Assembly: GCF_000150955.2 (NCBI RefSeq)
Contig: NC_011679.1
Coordinates: 186,001 to 250,000 of the forward strand
DNA length: 64,000 nt
Direction: 5' to 3'
From: Phaeodactylum tricornutum CCAP 1055/1
Lineage: Eukaryota > Bacillariophyta > Bacillariophyceae > Surirellales > Neidiaceae
In this document: positions 1-11,312 of the stretch, piece by piece
How the letters are laid out: the number at the start of each line of letters is the position of its first letter
Numbering within the stretch: the stretch's first letter is position 1
Made by a program: the position numbers and the translations under genes
The notes under the pieces: model-generated
Told to the model about the DNA's origin: nothing
What the model saw: the letters and a program-made list of their open reading frames with translations, nothing else
The model's database searches: none

Positions 1-279
1 TGCGTCCAAATCCAAATCGTGTGAGCTGTCACGCGATTGATGCCGAGAAACAAGACAAGGTCGGGAGGTCGCTTTTGAGCCTGACCCTTCCTTTGCTTTG
101 GGGAGGGATGTGGTTTCTAGACTAGCCACTGCCTCCTCTGGCACTGCGGATAAGGCCACAGGAGCCAAAGCAAGGTTCTCAGGTGACTCCGCAATTCCCT
201 CTGAATCAGAAACCTGTGAACCACGGAGCCCTGCAACGTCTGCGGGCTTTGTGGGGTGCCCTTGTTCTGTTTCTTCCAT
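1..279 (-). CDS. N-terminal part of an unrecognised Ser/Glu-rich protein, cut by the window edge
   Basis: An open frame of 93 codons starts at an ATG (complement of 277-279) and runs off the left edge without a stop. An in-frame TAA lies seven codons upstream, so this ATG is the first possible start unless an upstream exon exists. The visible protein is hydrophilic and low in complexity, rich in Ser, Glu, Ala and Pro, with no signal peptide, membrane span or known motif. It opens MEETEQGHPTKPAD. No function can be assigned from this fragment. The frame could also be interrupted by an intron just beyond the window. Confidence 0.5.
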   Translation of the reverse strand, partial: MEETEQGHPTKPADVAGLRGSQVSDSEGIAESPENLALAPVALSAVPEEAVASLETTSLPKAKEGSGSKATSRPCLVSRHQSRDSSHDLDLDA

Positions 280-429
280 GGCGGCTTCTAGCGCTTAACA
301 ATGCTTCGGGTCCACACTAATCAGCGAGATGCCAGCGAGCGAATCTTCGATCGCACGCGTTTTGTTTGATCGAAGTCGATCTATGGAATTTACATTGCCT
401 GTTAGAGTGGCGAGCTTGCTCGGATGACG

Positions 430-438
430 TGACAGTGA
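430..438 (+). promoter_or_regulatory. TGACAGTGA motif copy
   Basis: Exact copy of the recurrent 9-mer, in the space between the left-edge gene (start 279) and the tiny membrane-protein gene (stop near 572). It is about 150 bp upstream of the left-edge gene's ATG. Confidence 0.3.
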
Positions 439-571
439 ATCAAATTGCTGCGATTAGTTTCTCGTTCCAGGAAAATTAAGGTTTAGGCTTATATTGCTGT
501 GTTCCTACCTATCAGTAACAGTAATACCTATCCGAGCTGCTACGTGGACATAGTCAGCAAATTCTGAAAAG

Positions 572-810
572 TCACGGTTCCACCAATCCGAGTTGGATGA
601 CGTCATCTCGTCCTCCCTCGAGTTCCTTCTTCATGGCAGACACGGCATCTCTGACCGCAAAAGTGGCCACAATGATAATACCCGAGCCGAGTTTGGCAGA
701 AGCCAGAACGGCACCGTATCCGAAAGGAATCTTGCAATTTCTCTTGACACAATAGCACCCCTCGATTTTTCTTTCTCCGACGACACAGCAGCAAAGAGAA
801 GTTGTGACAT
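572..810 (-). CDS. Tiny single-span membrane protein, two exons
   Basis: Proposed exons are 810-787 and 730-572, giving 60 residues; the 56-nt intron (786-731) begins gtgtcg and ends ttgcaag. The join is in phase. Exon 2 encodes a coherent small protein: a glycine-rich hydrophobic segment (about residues 10-31, with GSGIIIVATFAV) followed by a charged tail (AMKKELEGGRDD). One membrane span is expected, perhaps in an organelle membrane, as in many small respiratory or translocase subunits. I do not recognise the family. The unspliced frames give only short nonsense peptides, which supports splicing, but the donor is not the usual GTAAG, so the first eight residues are uncertain. Confidence 0.45.
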
Positions 811-917
811 CGACTAGCTAGCCATCATCGACTGTGAGGCACGCATAAGTGAGATAAAAAATCAGGCTAAATGGCGCATTCGTTGTTGTCAATCAGTACA
901 TCACGCATCACGTCTAC

Positions 918-926
918 TGACTGTGA
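918..926 (+). promoter_or_regulatory. TGACTGTGA motif in a divergent promoter
   Basis: Exact motif copy 108 bp upstream of the small minus-strand gene (ATG at 810) and 119 bp upstream of the plus-strand kinase (ATG at 1037), so it sits about midway between two divergent starts. A one-mismatch copy (CGACTGTGA) lies at 829-837. Confidence 0.35.
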
Positions 927-1036
927 ACGATAGTTTATTCCTCCCTTTAAACTGCTGCTGCCGTAGCAACTTCTCCGTACTGTTTCTGTTCAGACCAGAT
1001 AATTAAAAATACTCCGCCGAGTAGCACTACAAAACT

Positions 1037-3170
1037 ATGGGTGCTCGCGGTAGCAAATCGCGCCGATCCGAACTTCCGGAAGGTCGCCCAATGCGGTCTT
1101 TTCACGAGGCGCTCGTCCGCGAGCACGATCTACGGCACGACTTTGACGATATATTTGAAATTTGTGACTGCATCGGTCAAGGCGGGCTTTGTTCCATTTA
1201 CAAAATTCGGAAAAAGGACGACCAAATTGGCGGATCCTCCCGACCAGAGCACGTAAGAAGGAGAATGCACATTCGGAAGTATTCGGCTCCATTGCCGCGT
1301 GCCTTGAGCAACAAAGGCTTTCCGTTGGCGATGTCACTGAACGAACGTTTCTTATCGCAGGATCCATCCTCGGAAAGTAACGCCGCTGGACCAACCAATA
1401 TGCACTTCGCTCTTAAAGTCATCAACCTGGCTATGGTGAAGGAGGATAAGATTGATCAGCTCAAGAACGAAATTGAGATTTTAAAAACACTGGATCACAA
1501 AAATATTATCAAGGCGTTCGAAACTTTTCAAATGAGAGCCAACAAAAAGCTAATGATAGTGATGGAGCTATGTACGGGGGGTGATTTATTTGCGAGGTTA
1601 CCCTACAGTGAGCGACACGCTACTGTTTGCATTAAACAAATTTTGTCTGCCATTTCTTACATGCACTGTAAGTTGACGCCTGTTTTCCAAACAAGATTTT
1701 ACGTTTCTTGTCTCGTGCTTTTGAGATACTAACGCTTGTTTCGCCTTTAACAGCCAACAATATTGCTCACCGTGACCTCAAGTTTGAAAACATCATGTTT
1801 GAATCCAAACATCCCGAAGCGGCCATAAAAGTAATTGACTTTGGTTTATCCAAGGAGTACTCACCTAACAACCATATTTTGACGGAACGTGTGGGGACCC
1901 TCTACAGTATGTCGCCGGAAACATTACAAGGCATTTACACCAATCAAGCTGACTTGTGGAGCATTGGAGTTTGTACATACATGATGTTAGCGGCAGGGGA
2001 TAAGCCTTTCGAAGGCAAAACACCCAAGCAGTTGGTGGCTAAGATATTGATGGGCAAATATGATTTCGAGGCGGAGGTATGGAAGGATATTTCACCCGAA
2101 GCCATCTCTTTTATTCACAGTCTATTGGTTGTTCAACCAGAGAATCGATCATCCGCTACGGACGCAATGCGTCACGGTTGGTTGACACATGCCACCCGAC
2201 AAAATTCGGATCACTCGTCCGTGGATGATAACTTTCGGCAGCGCGTCAAGCAAGGTATTATTCGGTATTCCAACCTCGGGGATTTTCGGAAACTTGCTCT
2301 CAATGTGGTCGCTAAGAAGTCGACCTCCGCGGAGATTTTTGAGATACGAAAAGTCTTTGAAGAGTTTGATACAAATAATACAGGAACGATTACGCTGCCA
2401 GAGTTTAAGGCTGCATTGGAACATTTCGACTATTCCGAAGGAGATCTTATGGAAATTTTTCGCAAAGTGGTACGTGCTACCACCACCTTAGAGCGTCGAT
2501 AACATCTCCGTTTTTCTAATACTTCGTTTGATCTGTTGTTTGTCGCACCGGGTAGGACGTCAACAAGAACAATGTTATCAACTTCACAGAGTTTGTTGCT
2601 GCCTGCATAGAGACGCAAGGTCATATAGAAGAGCATCGTTTAGGTGAAGCGTTCGATTTTTTGGACTGCGACGACAGTGGATACATTTCAAAAAAAAATT
2701 TGCGGCACATATTGGGAGAACGCTGGTACGACTTGAACAAAACGCCTTTCGTCTGGAAAGAAATAAGACCTCGCTGACTCTCAATTTCATTCTTTCTCTG
2801 TAGCAATGATCAATACATTGATTGTTTAATTCGCGAAGCGGACTTCAGAAAGGACGGCCAAATAAGTTATGAAGATTTCTTACAAATATTTGCTCAAGAC
2901 AAGCAAGTACTTGCGTCAGCAATATACGAAAACGGAAATGAATCCAATCGAGAGATGGCATTTTCGACTCACTCGGAGGAGGAGGTGTTGCAAAAGTTCG
3001 GTCTCATTGGAAACCTGAGACGGGGTATCACTTCTGCATCCAATCTCTTGACTAATGGAGGGCCAGGGTCCAGAAGAAGGCTGCATTCGAGAGAGCGCAG
3101 GTCAAATCATTTCGATTCGCGTGAGCGCATTTCTAGACGACGCCTTAGCTCAAGAGGTAGTAGTAGATAA
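1037..3170 (+). CDS. Calcium-dependent protein kinase (CDPK), four exons
   Basis: Exons 1037-1667, 1754-2469, 2556-2725 and 2804-3170 join in phase across GT-AG introns to give 627 residues. It is a Ser/Thr kinase whose activity is gated by calcium through C-terminal EF-hands. Visible features: MGARGSK start, so Gly2 could be myristoylated; glycine loop IGQGGLCS near residue 46; ATP lysine K127 in FALKV; catalytic HRDLK at 216; DFG in VIDFGLSK; then four EF-hand-like loops (DTNNTGTITLPE, DVNKNNVINFTE, DCDDSGYISKKN, and a degenerate DFRKDGQISYED). About 75 residues separate the glycine loop from K127, roughly 50 more than usual, so the N-lobe carries a charged insertion. The tail is Arg/Ser-rich. 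It converges on a second CDPK gene whose stop is 222 bp away. Confidence 0.9.
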
Positions 3171-3392
3171 TTGATGTTCACGTGGAAAAAGTTGTAGCTT
3201 TATTCACACGTACAGTAATGTAGATAAAAGATCATTGCACAACGCCATCAATGTGTTGTTGCTCGCACATAATAATTTATTTTACAGATAGGGTATTTGA
3301 GGACAGGTGTGCAATGGCGCAAAATACAGTCCTCCTATTTGTACCTTACTTTCCTTCCGTTGCTTCTGTGTTTTGCTCTCAAAGATCTAGTC

Positions 3393-5362
3393 TCAAGTTC
3401 GGTTAGGATCGTACGGTCCTCCAGGAATCTTGGCGTCCAAACCGACCAGACCGTGTTCGCTTACATGTGACGACTGTTGCTCTAAAAGAGAGGCCCTGTC
3501 GGCCAGATTGCTCGTTTCCTTCCGAAAGTATTGCAGAAACTCGGTATATGATATTTTGCCATCCCTATCTTTGTCAACTTCTTCCATTATATTTTCGACG
3601 AGTTCTGGAGTGTATTCCTTGCCCAATGCGTTTTGCAAGTTCTTCTTGGAAATAAAGCCGGTGTCATCAGAGTCCAAGCGATCGAAAGCTACTGCGACCC
3701 GATCCTCTGCGATATGTCCCTGTGCCAAGACGGTCGATGCAATGAATTCCGTGTACTGTATATGGCCATTTCGGTTGACATCAATACTGCTAAAAACTTC
3801 CTGTACAATCTCATCCGGATATTTCATTTTGTGCAAAGCTGCTTTGAATTCATCAAATGTAATAATTCCATCATTCGAGGTGTCGTAGCTGTCAAAAACT
3901 TTCCGAAGTTGCATGATCTCTTCCGCGGTAGAACGATGGGCGATCATGTTTAAAGCTAGCTTTTTCAGCTCCGACGTTTGTCGATAATTCACGAGGCAAT
4001 CATCGACAGCGGCCAACAAATCCTCGGATGGTGTCTCATCTGGCAAGCGTTCGCGATTCACAATCCAAGAATGGTCCAATGCTTTTTCTGCATTCAGTCT
4101 TTTCTTTGGATCCACCACTAGTAATCGACTTACAAAATCTTGCGCACTTTCTGATATTTGCTTCCAGACCGGTGCATTATATCCGAAGTCGGCCCTCATG
4201 ATTTGGTCAATCATCTTGCGCCGTCGTTTGTGATAAAAAGGCTTTGAAGCCGATAACAGCATGTAGGCTATCACTCCAGCGGACCAAAGATCAGCTTGCG
4301 ATGAGTAGACTCCTTGCAGGACTTGCGGGGCCATCGTATAGACGGTACCAACGCGTTCGGTCATGTACGACGGTTTGCCAAGGAACTTTTTAGACAATCC
4401 AAAATCTATAATTTTGACTCTGTGCAAAATGAATAGAACATTATTGACTGTAAGAGCGCTTCATCTACGTGTAGCCTCGAGAGTTGATCAGTAACCTACC
4501 GAGCACTGGGGCTATTGTTCTCAAACATGATATTCTCGAACTTGAGATCCCGATGAACAATTCCGTGATCTAGACAAAGCAGAACAAGAATTGTTAGCTT
4601 CCCAAAGTTTGCTGCGGGAATTCTATATGCGTATCGGTATAGCGTACCATGCATGTACCGCACTGCCGACAATATTTGTTGCAGAATCCTTGCCGATTCC
4701 CTTTCACTGTAAGGCGACCTGGTATAAAGGTCTCCGCCATCACACAACTCCAATACTTCCAGAAACAGCACACGGATATAAGAAAACGATGACGGAAATG
4801 CGTTAGTCTCCTTTCCAAAGAGAAAAAGTTCAGACTTCTGACCAATCACGTTTCACATTCCTCATCACGCACCGAGATAAATCTGCTTCCTCGTGTAGTA
4901 AACCTCGTGCGCTTTGACAATATTGGGATGATCCAATGATCTAAGGATAAGAATTTCGTTACGGAGCTCGTCCAGGAAGACAGAAGAGACCCGATCCAGA
5001 ATGATGGACTTGAGTGCGTATATATAGTCCTGACTATTGTGTTCTCTGGTCTCACCTTCCTTCCTTTTGTTGTTCTGTTTCTTCAAAAAGCCAAAAATTC
5101 CCTTGGATTTCGGCTGAAAGGCGCTTCCCCCGACCTTGTGCTTCTTAATTTTGACCTTGGAAACGGTTCCCATTGATCCATTACCGAGCACTTGGACGAC
5201 GGAATATTTTTTGAAGACATCCTCCTTCGATTCGAGTAGGAGGTTGGCATGGATGGAAGGGTCGGTAATAGGAAGTTCGTCCATAGCTTGAATATGTGGT
5301 GTGAACAGGCTACGAGAAGCAGATTTGTCGCTGTCTTCGTCACAACAAGGTCTACATAACAT
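3393..5362 (-). CDS. Calcium-dependent protein kinase (CDPK), four exons, paralogue of the convergent neighbour
   Basis: Exons 5362-4873, 4755-4648, 4569-4500 and 4419-3393 join in phase to 564 residues. Motifs: glycine loop LGNGSMGTVSK (residues 60-70), ATP lysine K118 in YALKS, HRDLKFEN at 205, DFG at 228-230 (IIDFGLSKK), and four well-formed EF-hands near the C-terminus (DTSNDGIITFDE, DVNRNGHIQYTE, DSDDTGFISKKN, DKDRDGKISYTE). A basic insertion of about 40 residues separates the glycine loop from K118, in the same place as in the neighbouring kinase. The N-terminus is MLCRPCC, so palmitoylation rather than myristoylation may hold it on a membrane. The shared HRDLKFENIMFE stretch and the inverted arrangement suggest an old local duplication with later intron change. 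Confidence 0.9.
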
Positions 5363-6200
5363 TCTGGCTGCTGGTTCTGTCTTGAACTCGGTCGTTCCTT
5401 GTGCGAGCCGAGCGGTCGTCGGCAGCTTGGATCTTCTTCGGCTGTTTTTTGCTGATTCCTACGCGGCGCGATCACTTCAAAATTTCGAAACCTAACGTTA
5501 GATTCGCTCAACGGACGCTGAGATTCTCATTTCCGGGTCTTCAAAAGACTGCGAATCGTAGTATCCCATATAGTGGATTTTCCTTTTTATCTTTGTTGTT
5601 TTTCTCTACAATGAGTGGAAACAAATTCGCTACACACCGCCACGAGTGTAACATGGCCCCGCAACATTCTCTTGACCAACCCCTCAGACTGCACATCTCT
5701 ACATGAGCGTAAGAATGGATTCGCTGTCAGCAAGAAACCTGCTAGTTCCTACTCTACCCTGGTTTTCTTCACTTTTCACCAGAGAGTGAGGGTTTTTCAC
5801 AATTGAGAGTCACGGACACCACGAAGGGAGAAACAAGTGGCCACCGCTTTATGTGACGGAACTACTGTCACCATTGAAAGAAGCTGACCCAGAATTGAAC
5901 TCTATAGGTAGTAGGTTTTTGGCAGGTTATTCCAATCCTGATCTATAAAGGATGGATTAGCTTACAAGACATGCTTTTGTAGACTATGTATTTTTTACAA
6001 TGCGCGGCGGGTTCAGTGGTATACCCGCAACCTCCCGTCTGTCAAGCGTACGGCTTCCACGATGTCATATCTTGCACGGATAGAACAAGCACAACTGATT
6101 GTGGGAGACGTCCATTCTATCCTGTCGGAACGATGGTGGACAACACGAAATCCCTCACTTCCTGAAACTACAGGCGAAACCTCGGACGAATTCACATACG
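5363..6200 (+). other. Intergenic region between divergent genes, no coding signal
   Basis: Contains the upstream regions of the minus-strand CDPK (ATG at 5362) and the plus-strand oxygenase (ATG at 6201). Only short, shadow-like open frames occur. A 6-bp hairpin (gcgggt...acccgc, 6007-6028) encloses TCAGTGGT and looks like a tRNA D-arm, but no complete tRNA follows. An in-frame upstream ATG at 6099 extends the oxygenase frame by 34 codons and was not chosen. Confidence 0.5.
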
Positions 6201-8156
6201 ATGTCCAAAAAAAGTTTCGCAGTTTGTGCTCTTCTCGCGCTCATCGTCGCTTGCCAGCATTCCTTTCGGGTCACTGGATTTACTATTCCTCGTCAAGTTC
6301 CAGTCCGGTTTCGTACAGCTTCGGCTCCATTCAGATCTAGAGCAGATGCATTCGATCGTTCCATTCCTCAATCGGCATCCCTTGCGACGGAAGGTATAAC
6401 GAGCTCGTCCCTCGGCCAAGTTGTCCTGCAAAAGATGGAGTCGTCTCGGGACAAGGCTCTTGAATTCGCCGACATGTTTGCATTGACTCCGGCAGAAGCT
6501 GCCTTTTATAGCCTCTTTGCCGCTATTCGCGAAGCTGTTCCACTCGGTCTTAAAGGACAACCGTTTGTTTTGCGACACGCAGAAATTGAAAAGGCCATGC
6601 ACCAAGAATCCCAATGGCCTGGATTCTTTACCATGAAGGATTTGGAAAAGGCCCTCAGCGATGACTTTCTAGATGCAGCGCGAGGCTCAACCGATAATCG
6701 CAAAGGATGGCAGGTAGGCACAGTTTCCCCAAACACCAGCCGCTTCTGATTGTTTCAAGTATTGGCTCACAATTAGCTGCCTTTCTAGATCACGGATGTT
6801 TCGGTTCCACGGGGGCAATCGTTCGAAGAAGCTCGCATGACTTTTCAGGACGTGCAAGCGGCATTGGAAAAAGGGACCGTCATCTTCAACGCTGCCGGGG
6901 CGCACATCCCCAAATTAGCGGGTCCATCGTTGGCCTGTACAGAATCCACTCTCCTGCCATGCGCTCTGAACTTGTACGTGACGGATGCGGGCAAGCGCAC
7001 AAGTGCTCCGCCGCATACGGACAAACAGGATGTAGCGGTGGTTCAAACCTCAGGGCGCAAGCACTGGAAAGTATATTCTCCGCCTAATCCGGCCATGAAA
7101 CCAACCGTTGATATCTTTGCCCGTGGGAAGGGCGATGACAGTTTGCCTCTATACATACTGGAATCCGATTTGGGCTGTCAATTGCTGTTGGAGACAACGC
7201 TAAACCCGGGCGATGTAATGTTTGTCCCAGCGGCCTTCCCGCATACAACGAGCACCGTGACTGAGGACGATAGCACACACGCCGATAAGACAAGTATTCA
7301 TTTGACACTGGGCATTGACCATCACATTTGGGAGTTAGATTATTTGTGTTGCCGTCGCTTGGCTCTCCGGCGGGCCAATGTGAAAGATACTGCGCTCGGC
7401 CAAACAGGTGAAGAAGATAGTCCGTATATAGGGGCCGCCAACGAAGTTACAGCGCCGTTAATCAACGATCTGTTTGCAGAGTTGCCGCTAGGTTTGCTTG
7501 GTGGTGTCGACTACGCGGCTCCTGTTATAGAACACGTTGCCGCCGAATTGGAACGTATCAGCCGCGAAGTGGACGAAACAACTGCGTCCGCTGTTGGTGC
7601 CTCCGTATGGCGCGAAGCAGTGGAAAGGCTTCGAACTCAAGGGATGGAATTGTTGGACATTCATCGCGACATGTATCTAGCTGCCCTAGAGGAGGGTCAA
7701 ATTCGAGACGAGGAAGCCGCTATGACAGCACACTTGGGCCAAGCGGTCCGTCGCGCGATGACTCCGGAACGCATGCAGCGGCTTAGTCTTTTCCGCGTGA
7801 AACGATATTTTGATCAAATTGACGCGAGCAAGAAAGCTCTTCAGCAGTGGTCTTATGCTCGCGTCGAGCCAGAGGGCGAGGGGGATTTGGCCGATAACTG
7901 GGCTTTGACCATGCCTGTAAAAGTTGGGGACCAGGTAGAAGCCGATCTTGGAGGGGCTTTTTTCCCAGCTACAGTCAGTCGAGCTTCGGGAGGCACCTTT
8001 GACGTAAATTTTTTTGACGGTGATCGAGAAACAGGCTTGGAACGAAACCAAATCAAGCTACTGGCTCCTCCAGCACCACAAGGTGATATAAACACCTCCA
8101 ACATGACACCGAAACAATTGAAACGATGGAAAAAGCAACAAGAGAAAACGAAGTAA
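6201..8156 (+). CDS. JmjC/cupin-type oxygenase with C-terminal Tudor-like domain, plastid-type presequence
   Basis: Exons 6201-6713 and 6789-8156 (intron 6714-6788) give 626 residues. The start at 6201 places a clear signal peptide first (SFAVCALLALIVAC) followed by VTG-FTIPR, resembling the Ala/Gly-Phe junction of diatom plastid proteins; the in-frame ATG at 6099 would bury it. The central part looks like a JmjC or ROXA/MINA-type 2-oxoglutarate-iron oxygenase: H247-T-D249 (HTDKQD) and H323 (PHTTS, after GDVMFVPAAF) form the expected HxD...H iron site, and GRKHWKVYSPP matches that fold. Near residues 540-600 a small beta domain (KVGDQVEADLGG...VNFFDGDRE) resembles Tudor/agenet modules, and the tail is Lys-rich. 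The substrate is probably a protein, but this cannot be read from sequence. Confidence 0.75.
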
Positions 8157-8265
8157 AGCACCAGCTAAAGACTTAAAAATAGGAAGAATGTAACATGTCT
8201 CAGGCTCTTGGGTTTGCACCCAATTGCAAGACGCTCAAAATTGATCAATGGAAAACACGTCACTG

Positions 8266-10336
8266 CTAGCAATCCTTTGCACTCTCGGTTTTGCGCTTAC
8301 TTTTCTTTTCCCTTTTCTTTTTACGGTCTGGATCCTTGGATTCCTTTTTGCTTTTCTTTAATTTTTTGCTGCGCTTGTCGATTGCTACCTCTGGCTGCTG
8401 CTGCAGCATGAGCTGTGCTTGCTCTTTTGCTGTAGCAATGGCAGCTATTGCAGCGGCGCTCAATCCTCCCGCAGTAGAAGTGGCATCTTCAATTTGAGAA
8501 ACGCGGGCATTTCCGGCTGGTGCTTTGGTCGTTTTAATCATTGTGTTCTCTACTTTGCAGTCATTATCGTTTTCTTCCGAAACTTCGTTTTTCGGAATGC
8601 GAGACAGTGTCGCATCTTGTTTTACATTGACGGCCTTGGTTGACTCAACGCCTGCTCTAGGAATGCAATCCTGTTCAGTTGAACGCTCAATATTACTAAC
8701 AGCACCTCGTGCGTTAGAACCAGCTACAAGTGCGTTGGTCTTCTCAGTGTGAACAGGGATAGGCATGTACCAATTTCTTTTTACTGTCGACGTCAGTGCT
8801 TTCAGAGGATCTTGCGTTCTGCTCGTATTTACTCTCTTCGCTTCCAAGACTGCTACCAGCCATTGTCAGTTTCCGTGCCAGGTCGTTCGATGACCTCTTG
8901 CCGTCCACGTTTCTCAACAAAGCGTTTGGCAAAGGAACAGGAGTCTGTTCCGAAGCGTTTACATGATTTCCTCTTTTTGTAACAACTTCAGAAATCAGCC
9001 CCGTCTCTCGTCCTTGAGTCTGTCCGACTTTGTCGGCAGAGTTCTGAGATCCTGGATCGGTATGTACGCCTCTAGTATCATCATTGGACGCGACATTTTG
9101 AGACTCGACGCCATCTTCATTTGATGAAGAGTCCTCTACACCCCCAAGATGACGACCATCTTCATCTAAGTAGAAACCGTCTTCATCATCTAAGTCGCTG
9201 GAGGCTATGTTGTCCGCCTTCCCAACTGGCAGCTGCGCGTCTTCATTGTCATCACTGGCCAAGAATTCTTCCAAAGCATCCTTGGATATGGCAGCAAATC
9301 TGGAAGGTGCCGCTGGAGATGGTCGAGAGGGATTGTTCGCAACGACACGTCGTCGTCCTGTAGAACAATCTTCTCCTTTGGGTCCACGTTCAGAAGTAGA
9401 CTCGCCCATCCCACTTGGCTTTCCGGGCTGCGACACATCATGCTCTTGCTGCTGCCGACTTGATGGTAGTTGCCCCCCGTTTGCTACACTTAAGTAATCC
9501 TCGTACGATTGCAATGTCGTAGAGCGAGCATCTATTTGTGCGTCCTGGACCGTACGCAGTAGTCTTTCGATTTCATTTTGTTTGCGCTGCAAGTAAGCCT
9601 GGTAGATAAAATGATGTAGGAGGGCAAGGCCGTAGCAGTTCAAAAGCGAAGACGCTCCGCACTGAAGTACTAGTCGACTGGGTTCCAAGTTTGGGCATGC
9701 GTGCAGCGCTTCCATGGTCCAGGTTTTGACATCAGACTCATCGAGCCAGCGTTCATCCTCTTTGCCTTGTAAATCCCGAAAATTCAATAAAAGACAGAGA
9801 CACAAAGGAAGAGTCAAGCCCGTTTCTTCATCTCTTGTTGTCTTTAGTAGCGTCTCAATTGCAGTCGTGATGAATTCTCGCGTGACGCTGTGATCGTTGC
9901 GAGGATCGATCAAAATTACGCAGAAATCGGTAGCTTCATACTCAGACATTGGCGCAGAAAAGCTATTTATCTGTAATTGTAGGCGCTCCCATCTCGCTTT
10001 TCCTGACGGCACTTGATAGGGGGCGACGGTTCGGTTGGATCTTGTCTTGGCGGAAGATGCAGCAAATGGGTCTTTGCCTTCAAGTCGTTGCAGCAAAGTT
10101 TGCTTGCCTGTACCCGGGAGCCCCAACAGTAAGCCCGACAGTTTCAAAATTGGCGGCGGGGGATTTCGGCCTTTAGGAGTTTCCAGTCTAGACGCGTCAA
10201 TATTTTTACGCACACGTCTTCGAGACGAAGTGTGCTGTACCAGAACGTTTCCCGATACAGACGAATGCGTCGAAGTCCTACCCACACTCTCGTCAGCTAC
10301 TGTATCATCAGCAAAGACCGACTCTGTCGTACCCAT
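8266..10336 (-). CDS. RABL6/RBEL1-like small-GTPase-domain protein with Lys-rich tail
   Basis: Exons 10336-8785 and 8723-8266 (61-nt intron 8724-8784, donor gtaaaaag) join in phase to 669 residues. The GTPase-like part (about residues 60-260) has a P-loop GLPGTGKQT and later CLLLNFRDL, in place of a canonical NKxD, then a helical stretch HFIYQAYLQRKQNEIERLL. The long middle is acidic and disordered, including a short ALEEFLASDDNED segment, and the C-terminus is strongly basic (KKLKKSKKESKDPDRKKK). This order - atypical Ras-like domain, disordered acidic middle, poly-basic tail - matches the RABL6 (RBEL1/Parf) family. The basic tail could serve as a nuclear signal. The missing canonical GTP-specificity motif means nucleotide binding should not be assumed. 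The first exon alone stays open slightly past the donor, so the splice is inferred from frame and tail composition. Confidence 0.7.
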
Positions 10337-10604
10337 TATGCATCATTCGGACTTATACGGTAGAAGAAATGATCGTGGCTTTTCGATTTCACCATGGTGC
10401 GCTTTTCCCAGGATGAGACGGAAGAGTACCTATTTGGGAATCAAGATTCGTAACTTGGACCTGGAAATCCATTTTCAGTGCCGTGTAGTGTTTTTACTTA
10501 AAACTTTAAGCTTCGGTGATCTATTGGATTTGTCAATAAATATCTGAAACGTGACGCAAGACGTCTCTGATTGTTAACCAATTTTCTGAAAACGTATTAC
10601 ACTC

Positions 10605-10613
10605 TCACTGTCA
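10605..10613 (-). promoter_or_regulatory. TGACAGTGA motif (minus strand) upstream of the FAM136A-like gene
   Basis: Reads TCACTGTCA on the plus strand, 127 bp upstream of the ATG at 10740, in the 403-bp divergent spacer shared with the RABL6-like gene (ATG at 10336). Confidence 0.35.
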
Positions 10614-10739
10614 GTTTGGTTCGTCTCCAATCAGTCCTCGATAGGCTTCGTCACAAATCCCAGCCAATTTACCTGTACCAGCGATCGACTGGGCCCACCA
10701 TACTTGCAATCTGTATTGACTGAGAAACCAATAAATAGG

Positions 10740-11312
10740 ATGGCGAGCCCCGCAGCTCAATCCAAGGCTCAAGCCCTCAACGCCCGAATGGAGACGGAAG
10801 CACGGGTACTTCTGGATGAAATCGACAAGCAACACGTCCGCAAGGTCGCCCGATCGGCGTATGCCTGTGCCGTTTCTTGCTACGACAAGGCCGGAGCATC
10901 GGGAAGTCCCGATGCCCTCGAAGTCTGTGTGCAGAATTGTCAAATCCCCCATCAGCAAGCACATGCCTACGTCCAAAATGTAAGGATTTATTTTTTGTTC
11001 GCTCCCATCCATAGTTTGTTCCCAACTGCCACTAAGCCCAATCGACGACGTCTTGCTACTCTCGTAATTCATTCTTTCGTCACTTTTCGATACTCACAGG
11101 AAGTGGCGCAGTTTCAAAATCGTTTGAACCGATCGATGCAAGAATGCCAAGACAAGGCTCGTGACATGATGCAGCCTGGATACGAAAACGACGCCAAGAA
11201 AATGGCTAAAGTAGAAGACGCGCTTATATCATGCATGGCCAAAACGGTGGACGAGCATATTCGGATGTTGAAACCCATGAAAGATCGTATACTGACGCAA
11301 TTAAAGAAATAA
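10740..11312 (+). CDS. FAM136A/DUF842 family protein (CX3C, probable intermembrane-space protein)
   Basis: Exons 10740-10979 and 11100-11312 (intron 10980-11099) give 150 residues, the size of the family. The start is the ATG of MASPAAQ. Two CX3C pairs are present, C43-C47 (CAVSC) and C63-C67 (CVQNC), with the family motif QIPHQQAHAYV and, after the splice, EVAQFQNRL. The second half of the family usually carries another Cys pair; here only single cysteines remain (C96 and C125). FAM136A homologues are mitochondrial and likely folded in the intermembrane space by the Mia40/Erv1 relay. An Erv1 homologue lies about 8 kb downstream. Reading through the intron stays open but inserts a stretch foreign to the family. 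Confidence 0.85.
   Translation: MASPAAQSKAQALNARMETEARVLLDEIDKQHVRKVARSAYACAVSCYDKAGASGSPDALEVCVQNCQIPHQQAHAYVQNVRIYFLFAPIHSLFPTATKPNRRRLATLVIHSFVTFRYSQEVAQFQNRLNRSMQECQDKARDMMQPGYENDAKKMAKVEDALISCMAKTVDEHIRMLKPMKDRILTQLKK

Noticed and set aside
6003-6055. tRNA-like stretch (GGGTTCAGTGGTATA D-arm, possible GTC-containing loop)
   Set aside because: No T-arm consensus and no pairing acceptor stem follow, so it is at most a chance or relic hairpin.
6099-6200. Upstream in-frame ATG of the JmjC-type oxygenase
   Set aside because: It would place 34 residues before a clean signal peptide.
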